Shown piece by piece: positions 45,520 through 56,433 of a stretch of 64,000 nt of DNA; within the stretch, counting starts at the first letter, position 1; every line of letters starts with the position of its first letter. Source of the DNA: Hydrangea macrophylla (taxonomy: Eukaryota > Streptophyta > Magnoliopsida > Cornales > Hydrangeaceae); NCBI GenBank assembly GCA_033977485.1, contig CM066998.1:27281501-27345500 (forward strand), given 5' to 3'. A program made the translations under genes and the position numbers. The notes under the pieces were generated by a model. The model had not been told where the DNA came from and searched no databases. It worked only from the letters and a program-made list of their open reading frames with translations.

Positions 45520-46185
45520 TTATTTCTTGATCTCATAAATAATATCTGGGTGTGCCATGATTTCCATCATTAAGCCACCACTAACCCCTGGTATCACATC
45601 CAAGTCTAAACGTTCCATCTCTTTTACCAATTCTTTTTGTTGTGTTAGCTCATCGGCTAAATTCATCGGCGTCTTCCGGCTTAATGCATCGGCTACTACA
45701 TTCGCCTTTCCCGGATGGTACTCAATCGAAAGATCGTAATCCTTCATCAATTCCAACCATCTTCGCTGTCTCATATTCAAGTCCCGTTGGGTAAAAATAT
45801 ATTTCAAACTCTTGTGGTCCGTGAATATCTCACACCTTTCCCCGTACAAATAGTGTCTCCAAATCTTTAAAGCATGAATTACTGCGGCTAACTCAAGATC
45901 ATGAGTCGGATAATTAATCTCATGTGTCTTCAACTGTGTAGAAGCATAAGCAATTACTTTACCACCTTGCATCAACACGCATCCCAACCCTTGATGCGAC
46001 GCATCACTATAGATCACAAACCCCTCGGTTCCGGATGGTATTGTCAGAATAGGTGCTCTCATCAAGCGTGACTTCAACTCTTGGAAACTGTCTTCACATT
46101 CCTGACTCCATTCAAATGTAACTCCCTTTTTCATTAACTTTGTCATTGGCAATGAAATCTTTGAGAAATGTTCGATAAAACGGCG
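45520..46185 (-). pseudogene. RNase H domain
   Basis: In frame with RT except for a TAA at 46186-46188, where relatives have the second Tyr of AGYYRRF. It carries [15 protein letters not shown], then [15 protein letters not shown] (catalytic Asp), [16 protein letters not shown] (Glu), [12 protein letters not shown] (Asp) and VVADALSRK (Asp). RNase H degrades the RNA strand during reverse transcription. Ends at TAA 45520-45522. Confidence 0.88.
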
Positions 46186-47106
46186 TTAGTATCCCGCTAA
46201 TCCCAAGAAACTTCGAATTTCGGATACAGAAGTCGGTCTTTGCCAATTTGATACAGCTTCTACTTTGTGAGGATCAACTGATACTCCATTCTTGTCAATC
46301 ACGTGACCAAGAAAAGTAATGCAAGGTAACCAAAATTCACATTTCTTGAATTTCCCAAATAACTGCTTTTCCCGCAGTCTCTGAAGTATCAATCTCAAAT
46401 GATTCTCGTGTGTTATCTCACTTGGCGAATAAACAAGGATATCGTCGATGAACACTATCACAAAATCATCCAAATAGTCCTTAAAGACTCGGTTCATAAG
46501 ATCCATAAACGCAGCTGGTGCATTAGTAACCCCAAATGGCATAACTAAGAACTCATAGTGTCCATAACGCGTCCTAAAAGCTATTTTCTCAACATCTTCG
46601 GCCTTCACTTTCAACTGATGATAACCCGATCTCAGGTCTATCTTGGAGAACACTTGTGCCCCACGAAGTTGATTAAATAGGTCATCGATTCTCGGTAGTG
46701 GATACTTGTTCTTAATCGTTAACTTGTTTAGTTCCCGGTAATCAACACACATACGCATGGAGCCATCTTTCTTCTTCACAAACAATACTGGAGCTCCCCA
46801 CGGTGATACACTTGGTCGGATGAAACCCTTGTCAAGTAGCTCTTGTAATTGGATTTTCAGCTCTTTCAGTTCTACAGGTGCCATTCTATACGGTGCCTTT
46901 GATACGGGTCTTGAGTCTGGTATAACCTCAATAGTGAACTCGACCTCTCTCTCAATAAGAACATCTGGTAGCTCATCAGGAAATACATCAGGATATTCTC
47001 GCACTATCGGAACGTCTTCTACTTTTAATTCGGTCGTCGTGACATCAGTCACTGAACATAGAAATCCCTGACATCCCTTTTTCAATAATTTTCCCGCTCG
47101 GATAGC
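46186..47106 (-). pseudogene. Reverse transcriptase domain
   Basis: Starts directly after the gag-protease stop (TAA 47107-47109), in the same frame, with GCQGFLC. Core blocks are [71 protein letters not shown] and the catalytic FIDDILVYS (usually Y/FVDD or FIDD in gypsy), then [10 protein letters not shown] and RSFLGLAGY. There is no start ATG near the beginning; in this lineage gag and pol are normally a single ORF, so the TAA is probably a disabling mutation, or would require read-through. Confidence 0.92.
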
Positions 47107-48627
47107 TTAAACCAAATACGGCGGCGGTTTAACCCCACTCCCTTGAAAGCAAAAGTTCCCATGCATCGGTGATCGAAAATTAACCTCTTTCCGTTCACAG
47201 TCTATTGTGGCTTGGTTAAGGGCTAACCAATCCATTCCCAGTATCACATCAAAATGGTTCACCGCAATTGGTATAAGGTCTACGGTCATCAACTTCTCGC
47301 CTAGCTTGATCTCACAGTTCTTATATATCGTAGCCGTCACTACCGGTTTACTAAGCGGCACGGCAATGGATAAATCGTATCCTAGTGGCGCGGACTTAAC
47401 AGTTAAATGTTCCACAAAGTTATAAGATACAAACGAATGCGTAGATCCCGAATCAACGAGTATGCGTGCTAAGTGCGAACATACAAGCACCATACCTGAG
47501 ACCACTGTATCAGTAGCAGCCACGTCTCCAGGGTTCATCTGGAATGATCTCCCCTGACGTTGCTCCGTCCTTTGTCCTCCATCACTAGACTGCTTAGGCT
47601 TCGACCCACTAGAAGCCATAGAACTTGCCCCTTGTTGAGAACGCTTCTTTGGGCAATCCTTCGCTCGATGTCCCAAGGTACCACAGTCAAAACACTTAAG
47701 TTGCGGATGAGTCGCAGAACTCACACTGTTTTCCCCTGTAGATCTGTTATGAAAGTTGGTCAGAAAACATCGACCGGTGTGTGGTCGGTTGCAAAGCGGA
47801 CACAACGGTATGTTACTTGGTACTCTCCTGGAATCATTAAAACCAGAACTAGAGCCTCGTGAAAACGACTTCTTAAAAGATCCCCCCTGATTTCGGTCAC
47901 CACCCTCATGACTTCGCTTTCCTTGGTGATTTTGTCTCGATCTCTCTATTCCACTTTCGGCTACAAGCGCCGTCTGCTGTACTGCTGCAACAGTCGAATG
48001 CTCATAGGTCTCTACTCTCAACCGGATATTATCCCTTAACCCTTCTTCAAACTTTCTTGCCCTATCTTCCTCTCCTGGCACTGAACCTTTACCAAATCTC
48101 AATAACGCATTATACTTGGAAGTATACTCCGTCACAGTCATATCTCCTTGCTTCAAGTTATCAAATTCTCTCTTCTTTGCATTGTAGGCGGCTCGCGGAA
48201 AGAACCGGCGATTGAATTTCGCCTTGAACCCTTCCCAAGTAATCGGTGCTCCCTGATCTAAAACGTTTACCCACCAGTTCTGGGCTTCACCCCTCAGTAC
48301 ATCACTTGCGTTCTCAATCTTCTCTCTATCTGTCATCGGAATAGATAAGAAAATTCGCTCCATGTCCATTATCCAATGTTCTGCTAACGTCGTATCGGGT
48401 GTTCCATGAAATTCCATCGGTTTCTTTCGAGTAAACTGTTCAGATATTGATCTCATACCCCTATTTTCGGGTGCATGTACTACAGTTATTGGTTCCACTT
48501 CGATGTGGGGTGTGGGAGGCAGTCGCTCCGCTATATTCCGTATCATTTCTCCCATATTCCCCATCATTTCTGCCATTTCATTCATACGTCGAGTGTGTGG
48601 CGATAGTTCTCGCTCTTCGTCACTCAT
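47107..48627 (-). CDS. Gag-protease polyprotein (506 aa), intact frame
   Basis: Starts MSDEERELSPHTRR. The retrotransposon gag domain covers about residues 80-190 (HWIMDMERIFLS, WEGFKAKFNRRFFP, YTSKYNALLRFG). Then comes a basic linker, a CPLCNRPHTGRC Cys-rich stretch, and one CCHC zinc knuckle CFDCGTLGHRAKDC at 312-325. The retropepsin-like domain has the active-site DSGSTHSF at 392-399 and ILGMDWL about 70 residues on. Gag packages the RNA; the protease would mature it. It ends PPPYLV then TAA; relatives continue into pol without a stop. The 190-bp leader to the LTR lies at 48628-48830. Confidence 0.92.
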   Translation of the reverse strand: MSDEERELSPHTRRMNEMAEMMGNMGEMIRNIAERLPPTPHIEVEPITVVHAPENRGMRSISEQFTRKKPMEFHGTPDTTLAEHWIMDMERIFLSIPMTDREKIENASDVLRGEAQNWWVNVLDQGAPITWEGFKAKFNRRFFPRAAYNAKKREFDNLKQGDMTVTEYTSKYNALLRFGKGSVPGEEDRARKFEEGLRDNIRLRVETYEHSTVAAVQQTALVAESGIERSRQNHQGKRSHEGGDRNQGGSFKKSFSRGSSSGFNDSRRVPSNIPLCPLCNRPHTGRCFLTNFHNRSTGENSVSSATHPQLKCFDCGTLGHRAKDCPKKRSQQGASSMASSGSKPKQSSDGGQRTEQRQGRSFQMNPGDVAATDTVVSGMVLVCSHLARILVDSGSTHSFVSYNFVEHLTVKSAPLGYDLSIAVPLSKPVVTATIYKNCEIKLGEKLMTVDLIPIAVNHFDVILGMDWLALNQATIDCERKEVNFRSPMHGNFCFQGSGVKPPPYLV

Positions 48628-48813
48628 GATTTCAATCCTGTAGTTCTCAATGCATAAACACTATGCATGTACAACAATAACAATAGTATGTATGTAAAAC
48701 AACATCCATATGCATCAAACATCTCTAAGATGTATGAATGTAATTTAAAACATGCGACAATTCACTCAACACTCCACTCGTCGTCGAACGTTCCCAAAGT
48801 TTTGTTACCTCTA

Positions 48814-48825
48814 GCTCTGATACCA
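48814..48825 (-). promoter_or_regulatory. Primer-binding site, initiator tRNA-Met
   Basis: Minus strand TGGTATCAGAGC, five bases inside the 5' LTR. It is a perfect match to the canonical plant tRNA-iMet primer site. Confidence 0.95.
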
Positions 48826-48830
48826 CTAAA

Positions 48831-51017
48831 TGTCACGACCCATCCCACTATGCGTGGAAATAGGACACGTGGCACGCCACCAAGGCTCATCCAAACAATC
48901 ATATAAAAATACACAGCGGAAAGAACTTTAAAACAACCCTGGGTATTTAAAACATAGGGAACATTACCCTCCGAGTTTATAAAATCCATTGAAATCAGAG
49001 TTATAAAAAGTTTTGTTCAATCAAAAGTGTTCACAAGAATCCATTTCAAAATACAGAGGTTCAGTCGACTGTACAATCGACTGTACTAGGGTCCAGTCGA
49101 CTGTGCCTGGCAGAAACTAAAACCCTAAATCCTCAACAGAGGTCCAGTCGACTGCCCAGTCGACTGGGCTAAGCAGAACCCAAAATGCAACTTACTCAAA
49201 AGGGGTCCAGTCGACTGATATAGGAACCCAGTCGACTGCTTTTCCATTAATAGAAGCAGTAGCCAAAATCTACAGTGGTTCAGTCGACTGATCAGGGATC
49301 CAGTCGACTGCTTCTCTTACTATTCACTTTCAGTGTCTCAAACACACGGGATCCAGTCGACTGACTCTGGGTCCAGTCGACTGCTCCCCTGCTGGCAGCC
49401 CTGTGATGCAAATACTAATAACACATGCTTCTCAATTCCAACACCAATTCAACCACAACTGATTTAACATATTAAAACACAATTACAGACATTCAAGTAC
49501 AGAATTACCATATTACAAAGCTAATCCAAGGATCTATTACAACGTATTATAATATACAAATCCTTACACAAGATTTTGGATTTAAAACAAAAACATATAC
49601 AAGTGTGGTTCCCCGGCGTTCCTCGGCCTCACTCCTCACGGTTCTTCTTGTCTTTCTTCTTACCTGCAATGGAGTACATCTCCACAGCTCAGCTATATGC
49701 TGAGCGTACAATTCTAAATGTATGCTTATATGACAGTTCATGATTTAAGCATCTAAAACACATAGAAATAGTCTCTAGGGTGAGTGGTACGCATTCATCC
49801 GGTCGATGCCGTAGGAGGCCCACCTCTCCCACGCATCTCGTACACTGGTTGGGCCTTCCTCCATACCAGGTACCGTGTACTGGTTGGGCCCACCTCCAAT
49901 CCAGACACAACCACAATTCCAATTCCAACAAGATCACAATCCTCAAGGTTCGAGGAGCTTACTCCGATTGAATTTGCACCAAACTCCCCTTTGACCCAAG
50001 TAGACACATAACATGCTCACATAAACAGTTATACGTGCTTTTATCATAATTTCACGTGCATAATTAACAGGCCTAACTAACACATGAATTTTGCCCGGAT
50101 CCAAGAATATCAAAAGTGATATCCAAAACATGAAAATCCATATATTTCATAGATCTAGAATTCATACCTCGTGCGAATCTCTTCAAACTTTGAAGGATTG
50201 TCTAGGGGGCTAAATAATCGTCGGATTTCAATTTATACGCGATTCCTACAAGTTTTACCTGATTTTTCCCAAAAGTCTAGAATTAATACTTTTACAAAAA
50301 TTGGCCAAACATGACCTAAGTGGTATCAAAACGTAGATCTTACCTCCACGAGTTCAAATCTGAAATCTGGAGAAAATCTGACGGACGAACGGTCGTCAAT
50401 CGGCGTCGCAAAGCCCGTTGGCTCCAAATCTCCCTTCTCTCTCCTCTCTCTAGATATTTGTGAGTGTTTGGATGAGAATGAAATCTCATCCTCACCTATA
50501 TATAGACAACTTTTGAAAAATTACGTTTACCTCCCCGTAAGTTTCTCAAAACTTCTCATTAACCCATGAAACTTCGCACACGTTCATTTTATAACTTTAC
50601 GAGTGAATATTATAAATTCCAAAAGTTTTCGACTAAGTTTCGTTTGGGTCTAAAATAACGTCCGAAAACTATATTCTGTGGAATCTCTACACAACCTACC
50701 TTTCCAATTAACGTATCACTCACGTTCTCACCACAATTCTCAAAATTATATAATCAATATCAAAGATTATCAGAATTATATTACACAGGTATAATTACTA
50801 TTCACAGAAATACCAGATAAAGTCAAATAACATTTAAATCATATAAATGCCATTTACTCATGATTATGCAATATGAACTTCCATGTTCCCGTGTCCTCAC
50901 TGACACCTTACCGTTGACTTACAGTCAACCACAACTCAAATTATTAATAACATTAATAATTTCAAAATCTCAAATGATGCATTCTCAATAACGTAAATTT
51001 CTGGAATGGGTGTGACA
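48831..51017 (-). repeat. 5' LTR (2187 bp) of the minus-strand gypsy element
   Basis: Plus-strand ends TGTCACGACCC and GGGTGTGACA. It differs from 41904-44078 by a 12-bp extra palindrome unit at about 49155 and about 25 substitutions, mostly transitions. A TATA-like TATATATAG at about 50497 (minus strand) would place transcription start about 0.55 kb into the LTR, so the palindromes (49062-49383) would lie well downstream of it. Confidence 0.97.
49062..49383. repeat. CAGTCGACTG palindrome array, 5' LTR copy
   Basis: Eleven units, ten perfect; one reads CAATCGACTG. It holds one unit more than the 3' LTR copy (GACTGCCCAGTC junction near 49155). Confidence 0.9.
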
Positions 51018-51777
51018 TACACACACACATAATTTGTAGTTATGAAGTCTCTCTCTCTCTCTATATATATATAATATGTATTTAGACCTACCTATATGTG
51101 CGAATGCCATCCTAATCCACTATCTTTTGTTGGTAAACCATGGGATTAAAAACTTTTGGGGTAGACAAATTCCAAATGAGTAAAATTTGAAGATTGAAAT
51201 GTGTGTGTACAAAGAAAGGAGATTGAAGAATGACTAACCTATCCGGCGGTCATAGAACTTCCAAATGACGATGAAGATGTCGATTGTAGAAGGCGATTGC
51301 AATCGGAAGAGATGATGATCGTTGATGGCGACGGATGGCGATGGAAGGTGAGGGGTATTTGTCTGCAACGATGGAAGGAGAAGATGGAAGGTGAGGCAAC
51401 CACGAGCTTAACGGCGACGGCTTCACGGTGACGGATTCACGGCCATCTCTCTCTCTGGTCATCCCTTTCTTCTTCGTTCTACAGATTCTGTGGTCTATTT
51501 TGGTAGGGTAGTGTGTAAGAGTATAAGGGCAGTTTGGACTTTTCAATAACTTGATTAATGACATTTCAGTCTACTAATTGACAATATTTAGATTTTGGTA
51601 AAACGTTGATGAGGTTTTAATTTGTAGAGTTCAAACTGATTTCCTTTCAATTTCAATAAAGTAGATGACTGAATTTTAATTTATTAACATATTGTTGACT
51701 GAATTTTAATTATCCCTAATTTTTAATCTTTATTTAATATGTTAGTATTTTTATTTTAATTAAAATAAGTGGGGGAA
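51018..51777. other. Intergenic DNA between retrotransposons
   Basis: It begins with the TACAC duplication, then (CA)n, (CT)n and (TA)n runs. Part of it (51250-51560) is GATGG/CGACGG-rich and open on the minus strand (104 codons, Ser/Pro/Arg-rich) but has no domain I recognise. It ends in AT-rich DNA and AAGTGGGGGAA (51767-51777), a polypurine tract adjoining the copia LTR, so the last few hundred bases may be the 3' internal end of a copia element. Confidence 0.4.
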
Positions 51778-52432
51778 TGTTGATTATTTTAATTAAATAT
51801 AAAAAAATTACTTTTAATTATTTTTGGAGTATGCACTGTAGTGATTTTGAGATATAATCGAAGTTATATATGTTTGACCAAATGGGTTAGAAAGTTTTAC
51901 AGGGTATTAAAATCAAATTGATTAAGAACTTTATCAATAGTTGTTACTAACCCAACAGTTAAAACGTAATGCTTTGAAAGTCTCTTTATCCTACGGTTAC
52001 ATGGTTATTTGAAGAATAAAAACCAAATGCTCAAGTCTTACGTGAGTCACCCCTTTGCAAAAACAGGTTGTATATGTGTATATTTATGTCATGTATCTAT
52101 CGGATTGAGATATCTTTTTAGTTTTTACTCCCACTTTCTAAATAGAAAAATATCTAATTCTTTCAGTTTTCAATATAAATATATTGTGTAAAGAAGGCAC
52201 TAGGGGCATGCTTCTTACCTTATCAAGTTGTGCAGATTTAATGGGCGTACGGCAAGGTGGCCGGTCTGTTGTATCCGAGAGATGGCGTGCTATTTCCTAC
52301 TGCACCGGATAATACTCGTAGAGGCGCGTATTGTCTCAAGAGAGCGTTTTGCGCCTCATCCTAGTCACTCTTTATCTTGGTTCGATTCATCGGTTGAATT
52401 TTTTACGACTATTTTTGTATTATTCTCCAACA
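51778..52432 (+). repeat. LTR of a Ty1/copia family (655 bp), apparently a 3' LTR
   Basis: Starts TGTTGATTATTTTAATT directly after a purine tract and ends TTCTCCAACA. Its right half (GTAAAGAAGGCACTA, then GTTGTATCC.AGAGA.GGCGTGC and CGTCTCAAGAGAGCG) matches the right half of 53423-54096 with many differences. The purine tract suggests a 3' LTR of another, mostly lost copy. The left half matches only near its start. Confidence 0.6.
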
Positions 52433-53422
52433 AATCGTTCACTTATAGAGAAAATGAAATCCAATCTTTAATTTAGCTAAGCATCGCAGAGACTCCAACA
52501 GTGGTTCAAACCAAACTTTCATTGAAATTGTGGGCATCTAATGGCTATGTATAGTTTGCAGAGAGGAAGGGGAGGAGTATATATCTGTGTATGTATATAA
52601 TACGTATTTTGTTCATATGAATGTAGAGAGTGTACAGAGAGCTGGGTGGTTGAGCTTATTTTAGAGGTTTAGTAAAGGAAGGGTAATTTTGGCTTTTCAT
52701 ATCATTATTGAATTACATTGCAACTTAATCGTTAGTCTTTCTAACGATTACTTAACAGAAGGGAGGTGTGTGATATTACAATTCCAAAATAAGAGATGTA
52801 CGTGATATTCTTAAAACGTGAGGGGTGGTATGTGTTATAAGGTCAAACGTCAAGGGAAATAGGTGATATTTACCCTTCCAACAATTACTTTTATTAGCTT
52901 AGCTTTAGGTGAGGAAAAGTATTTTTTGCCAAAACCTACTTTTCCTCACCAAAACCTACTTAGAGCAAGGAAACATGATTTTTCTCCCCAAAAGTAGGTT
53001 TTGGCAACGAAATTTAATTCATCGCCAAATGGAAAGTGGAAATAACATTTTTAGAACTTACTTTAGGTAAGGAAAATTAATTTTCGTTGCCAAATTCGAC
53101 ACTATAGGCAAGGAAAATATTATTTTGTCTCTAGAGACTTAACAAGTTGGCAAGACAATTACATTTCATCTCTAAATTTGACAATTTATGCGAGGAAATA
53201 AGACTTTCATCACCAGATGTGTGTTCAACCTTTTTGGCGACGAAATGTTATTTCATCGCCAATATTATACTTTTGGCAAGGAAATTTATACTTCCTTGCC
53301 ATGTTTCGTCGCCAAAATATAATTTTGTTGTAATGTAACTCTTCTTTGCTATTTTTGGTGAGTTTCTTCCACACTCATGTTCTATGTTATTCAGACTTTA
53401 TTGATTTTAGAGAGTTTTGTTC
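52433..53422. other. Intergenic DNA with a CACTA-end fragment
   Basis: No gene. AT-rich, with a 200-bp stretch bounded by AAGGGTAA (52679) and TTACCCTT (ending 52877), followed by the CACTA-like fragment annotated separately at 52890-53335. Confidence 0.4.
52890..53335. mobile_element. CACTA-like transposon end fragment
   Basis: The right end reads TTTTGTTGTAATG (reverse complement CATTACAACAAAA, one base from the CACTACAACAAAA terminus of another CACTA family). Inward are repeated subterminal words: GGCGACGAAATGTTATTTC, CATCGCC, CAAGGAAA, TTTGGCAACGAAA. No matching left terminus was found, so it is a truncated end or a decayed short element, different from the CACTA at 19412. Confidence 0.45.
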
Positions 53423-54096
53423 TGTGATGGATTATTTTAATAAAATATAATATTATTTTATTATTGTGTGGTGTTAGTATTTTCTCGATGACAAGTTATG
53501 TGACTGTTGAAATTCTCTTAATGTTCCAACGTTTTAAACTTTGCATTTATGCCAAACGGTTTAAAAAACCATTATGACATACTTATAGCCAATATATATT
53601 ACCCAACGTTTTATATACAATGCATGTTAAAAAGTTCTTTTGTTACTTTGTCCATTTGTTAAAGAAGAGTAAATGTCACTATCAAGGTTCACAAAAGGTT
53701 TTTGTACCAACAAGACATATAGCTAATATGTAGCTACAAATATATACATATTATATATATATATATAAATTGCCTCACCTTTTTCTTCTTCAACAACCAC
53801 CACCTATATGCATATACCATATTTTTTTTATTCATTTTACATAAGTTTTGATTGGGTAAAGAAGGCACTAGCGGGCAAGCTTTTTGCTCATCAAGTTGTG
53901 CAGCCTTGATAGGCCTACGGGAACGATGGTCGGGCTGTTGTATCCTAGAGACGGCGTGCCATTTTTCTACTGCACTGGTTTATCCCTAGAGGGTGCGTAT
54001 CGTCTCAAGAGAGCGACTCCGCACCTCATCTTGGCCACCTTTTTAGCAATTCTTTGTGGAGGAATTTAAAGATTTTTTTTATTGTATTCTCTAACA
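53423..54096 (+). repeat. 5' LTR (about 674 bp) of the copia element
   Basis: Start placed at TGTGATGGATTATTTTAAT by similarity to the LTR at 51778; end at TTCTCTAACA. A TATA-rich run is at 53752-53767. The region 53856-54060 matches 52189-52390. The start is uncertain by tens of bases. I could not identify the primer-binding site after it. Confidence 0.6.
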
Positions 54097-54114
54097 ATTT
54101 GAGATGGTACAATA

Positions 54115-55063
54115 GAGAATACTGGCGTTGGTTCTACCGCAACTCCGAATGTTGGGTCTAAAGACCTCAATATGCCATTTCGTTTCTGTAGTGAGCATTT
54201 CAAGCGGTGGAGGTAAAAACCTCTTTTCTATCTCATGATCTTAAACATGGGATATATTCTCACCGACAAGAAGCCAAAAGCAAAAGAAGACATGTTGGAG
54301 GAGGAGAAAACAACTCATGAAAAAGCTATTAGCAAATGGGAGAAAGATAATCTCTTTGCAGAAATTATCTTTTAAATGGTCTTTCTGATGAGTTGTATGA
54401 CTATTACGATCGAGCCTACTCTTCTGCAAAAAAGATACGGAAAGCATTACATAAAAAATATGATGCTGAAGAAGCCGGTTCAAAAAAATACGCATGTAGT
54501 CAATATTTAAGGTTTCAAATGGTGGGAGATAAATCGGTGGTGGCTCAAGCATATGATCTCCAAATGCTCGCTCATGAAGTTCCAGCCGAGGGGATTCGCG
54601 TAACGAACAAATGCAAGTTGCTGCTATCATCGACAAATTACCTGATGCTTGGAAGGAATTTGGAAAGGTTTTAAGGCACAAGCAAAAAGAGTTCTCTATT
54701 GAAAGCCTTATCACCCGCTTGAGAGTTGAAGAGGAGGCAAGAAAGCAAGATAACACTGAGGTATTTAGTGGTACAAATGCCACTAAGTTAAACTTGATTA
54801 CTCCTAGTAATAACATGCCAAAGAATTTTGAAAAGAATAATGCTAGTATGAAACCAAAGAAAAATAACATGAAATACAAGCCTAAGAGGAACCAACAATA
54901 TAATGGGGCTACTTTTTAACCAAAGGATGAACCAATGACACCCTCCAAGGTAGGCACCAAATAATTATCAAGGCAATCCTAATAATTATTATGGTGCGTG
55001 CTTTATATGTGGAAATCCATGACATAAAGCTAGAAATTGTCATTCTCGGGTTCGTTAACCTAT
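54115..55063 (+). pseudogene. Copia gag remnant (UBN2 type) with zinc knuckle
   Basis: Pieces in three frames: SKDLNMPFRFC near 54158, TDKKPKAKEDMLEEEKTTHE near 54262, [20 protein letters not shown] at about 54373-54430, and [18 protein letters not shown] near 54656. A Lys/Asn-rich linker follows, then a knuckle CFICGNP-HKARNC at about 54995-55045 in which the Gly codon is a TGA. Frameshifts lie at about 54360 and 54605. This is the gag_2/UBN2 family of copia elements; it is not functional. Confidence 0.8.
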
Positions 55064-55068
55064 TGGTT
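55064..55068. repeat. Target-site duplication TGGTT (left) of the gag-only element
   Basis: TGGTT precedes the LTR and is repeated at 63042-63046 right after the second LTR. Confidence 0.95.
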
Positions 55069-55150
55069 TGTAATACCCTGTATTTTCGGATGCATGGTTA
55101 TATAAATAAGACCCTGTATGCTTGTGTGAAACCTTGGGGAAGAATCTTTC

Positions 55151-55345
55151 TCGAGCGATCGAACTCACTTCGATCGATCGAACATTGTGCTTTCTCAATC
55201 GATCGAACATACTTCGAGCGATCGAATCTCTGCCGACCTGATTCTGTGATGTGTACCCTTTCCCGAGCGATTGAACTTCTTTCAATCGATCGAACCTTAA
55301 CCGACCTGGTCTCAATCGATCGAACTCACTTCGATCGATCGAACG
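55151..55345. repeat. TCGATCGA cluster upstream of TATA, gag-only element 5' LTR
   Basis: Eight units in 195 bp: CGAGCGATCGAAC, CGATCGATCGAAC, CAATCGATCGAAC, CGAGCGATCGAAT, CGAGCGATTGAAC, CAATCGATCGAAC (twice) and CGATCGATCGAAC. Also at 60694-60888 in the 3' LTR. Confidence 0.9.
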
Positions 55346-55832
55346 TTGTATTTTCAGTTTACGTGGTTGCCACCTGCCCTTCTTGTTTCCCTATATATAT
55401 ACGTGTGTTTTGTGTGTGTGTGGTGTTTGGCAGTTTAGAGAGAGAGAGAGAGAGAGCTTGTGTGTGTATGTGTGTTCCATATATATATATATATGTAACC
55501 GTATGTGTGTGTGTGATATATATATATATATGTGCTTGGGCAGAAAGAGAAGAAGGAGAAGAAGAAGAAGAGAACAAGAAGAGGAGCAGAAGAAGAGGAG
55601 AATAGAGACAGAGAGGAGAAGAGGAGAGAAAGAGAAGAAGGAGAGAGAGAACGAGCTCACCATAGCCGCCACCGCGGAGCTCGGAACGCCGCCACCGGAC
55701 CACCGGAGAGAGGTGAGTTCATTAACTCACTCAAGGGATGATTCTAGGGTGTTATATGCGTGTTTAGAACGTTTATATTGTGACCCCGAAACCTTTGTTC
55801 GTCGCTGCCAAGTTTCTGGGTAGAAGATGATG

Positions 55833-55953
55833 TTCGAGCGATCGAACTATTCTCGATCGATCGAAACGACTTTTCCTCGAGCGATCGAAATGACTTCGAT
55901 CAATCGAACTTCGTTTGACTTCAATCGATCGAGATGACCTCAATCGATCGAAC
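55833..55953. repeat. TCGATCGA cluster downstream of TATA, gag-only element 5' LTR
   Basis: Six units in about 120 bp, with variants CGAGCGATCGAA, CGATCGATCGAAA, CGATCAATCGAAC, CAATCGATCGAGA and CAATCGATCGAAC. Also at 61376-61496 in the 3' LTR. Confidence 0.9.
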
Positions 55954-56433
55954 CTTGCAGAACATGTTTATTTCCTGTTGATTATAATATGAACTGTTTA
56001 GTTGATTAAATGTTGATCCATGCTTTTATTATGCGATATTGTTAATCTAAGAGATAGTGCAACACTGTTATGAGATGAATTGTTTAACTGTTACATGATA
56101 ATATTGCTGAACTGAATAGTAGAATGGAATACGACAGCATGTTAATAATCAGAAATGAGTAGATATGTTGAATACAGAGCATGTGGTATTTCCTGTACTT
56201 AGTAGATGAGCATTTCACAACATGTGTCAGCATGCATGGGATGGTGTTATAAAGAGACAAGAGAATCTGATGAGAAATGGGATAGTATTATGACGAGACA
56301 AGAGAATATGATGAGAAATGGGATATGTGCTTCAATGTGGAATAATGAGATATTGGTACTTTGGATCCGTGGGATCAACGGCTGACGAGCCGGGTGGACG
56401 TGGGATGGTTAGAGTTCCTAGTGCGCCTCTCGC

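Larger units (their letters stand above)
41904..51017 (-). mobile_element. Complete Ty3/gypsy chromovirus-type retrotransposon, gag-protease intact, pol broken
   Basis: 9.1 kb on the minus strand. 5' LTR is 48831-51017, primer site 48814-48825, gag-protease 47107-48627, pol 44120-47106, polypurine tract 44080-44090, 3' LTR 41904-44078, duplication TACAC. Domain order is gag, protease, RT, RNase H, integrase, chromodomain, i.e. Ty3/gypsy, Tekay-like in my judgement. LTRs differ by about 25 substitutions by eye over 2.18 kb plus a 12-bp indel. Confidence 0.97.

Noticed and set aside
48447..48906. Small plus-strand frames opposite gag and over the primer site
   Set aside because: Antisense shadows of the minus-strand gag and leader; no coding features.
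51250..51564. A 104-codon minus-strand frame
   Set aside because: Ser/Pro/Arg-rich, derived from GATGG/CGACGG-rich DNA, no domain or homologue recognised.
52679..52877. Possible 199-bp MITE with AAGGGTAA/TTACCCTT ends
   Set aside because: Only an 8-bp inverted match and no clear target duplication; likely by chance in AT-rich DNA.
54991..55605. Open frame of 204 codons across copia gag and the neighbouring LTR (with repeated IDRT/ERSN peptides)
   Set aside because: It crosses the exact insertion boundary at 55068/55069, and its periodic residues are just the TCGATCGA repeats translated. The LTR part recurs at 60633-61148.
55359..55823. Several overlapping open frames on both strands in the LTR (also at 60902-61366)
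   Set aside because: They arise from (GA)n, (GT)n and (TA)n tracts inside an LTR and have low-complexity translations.
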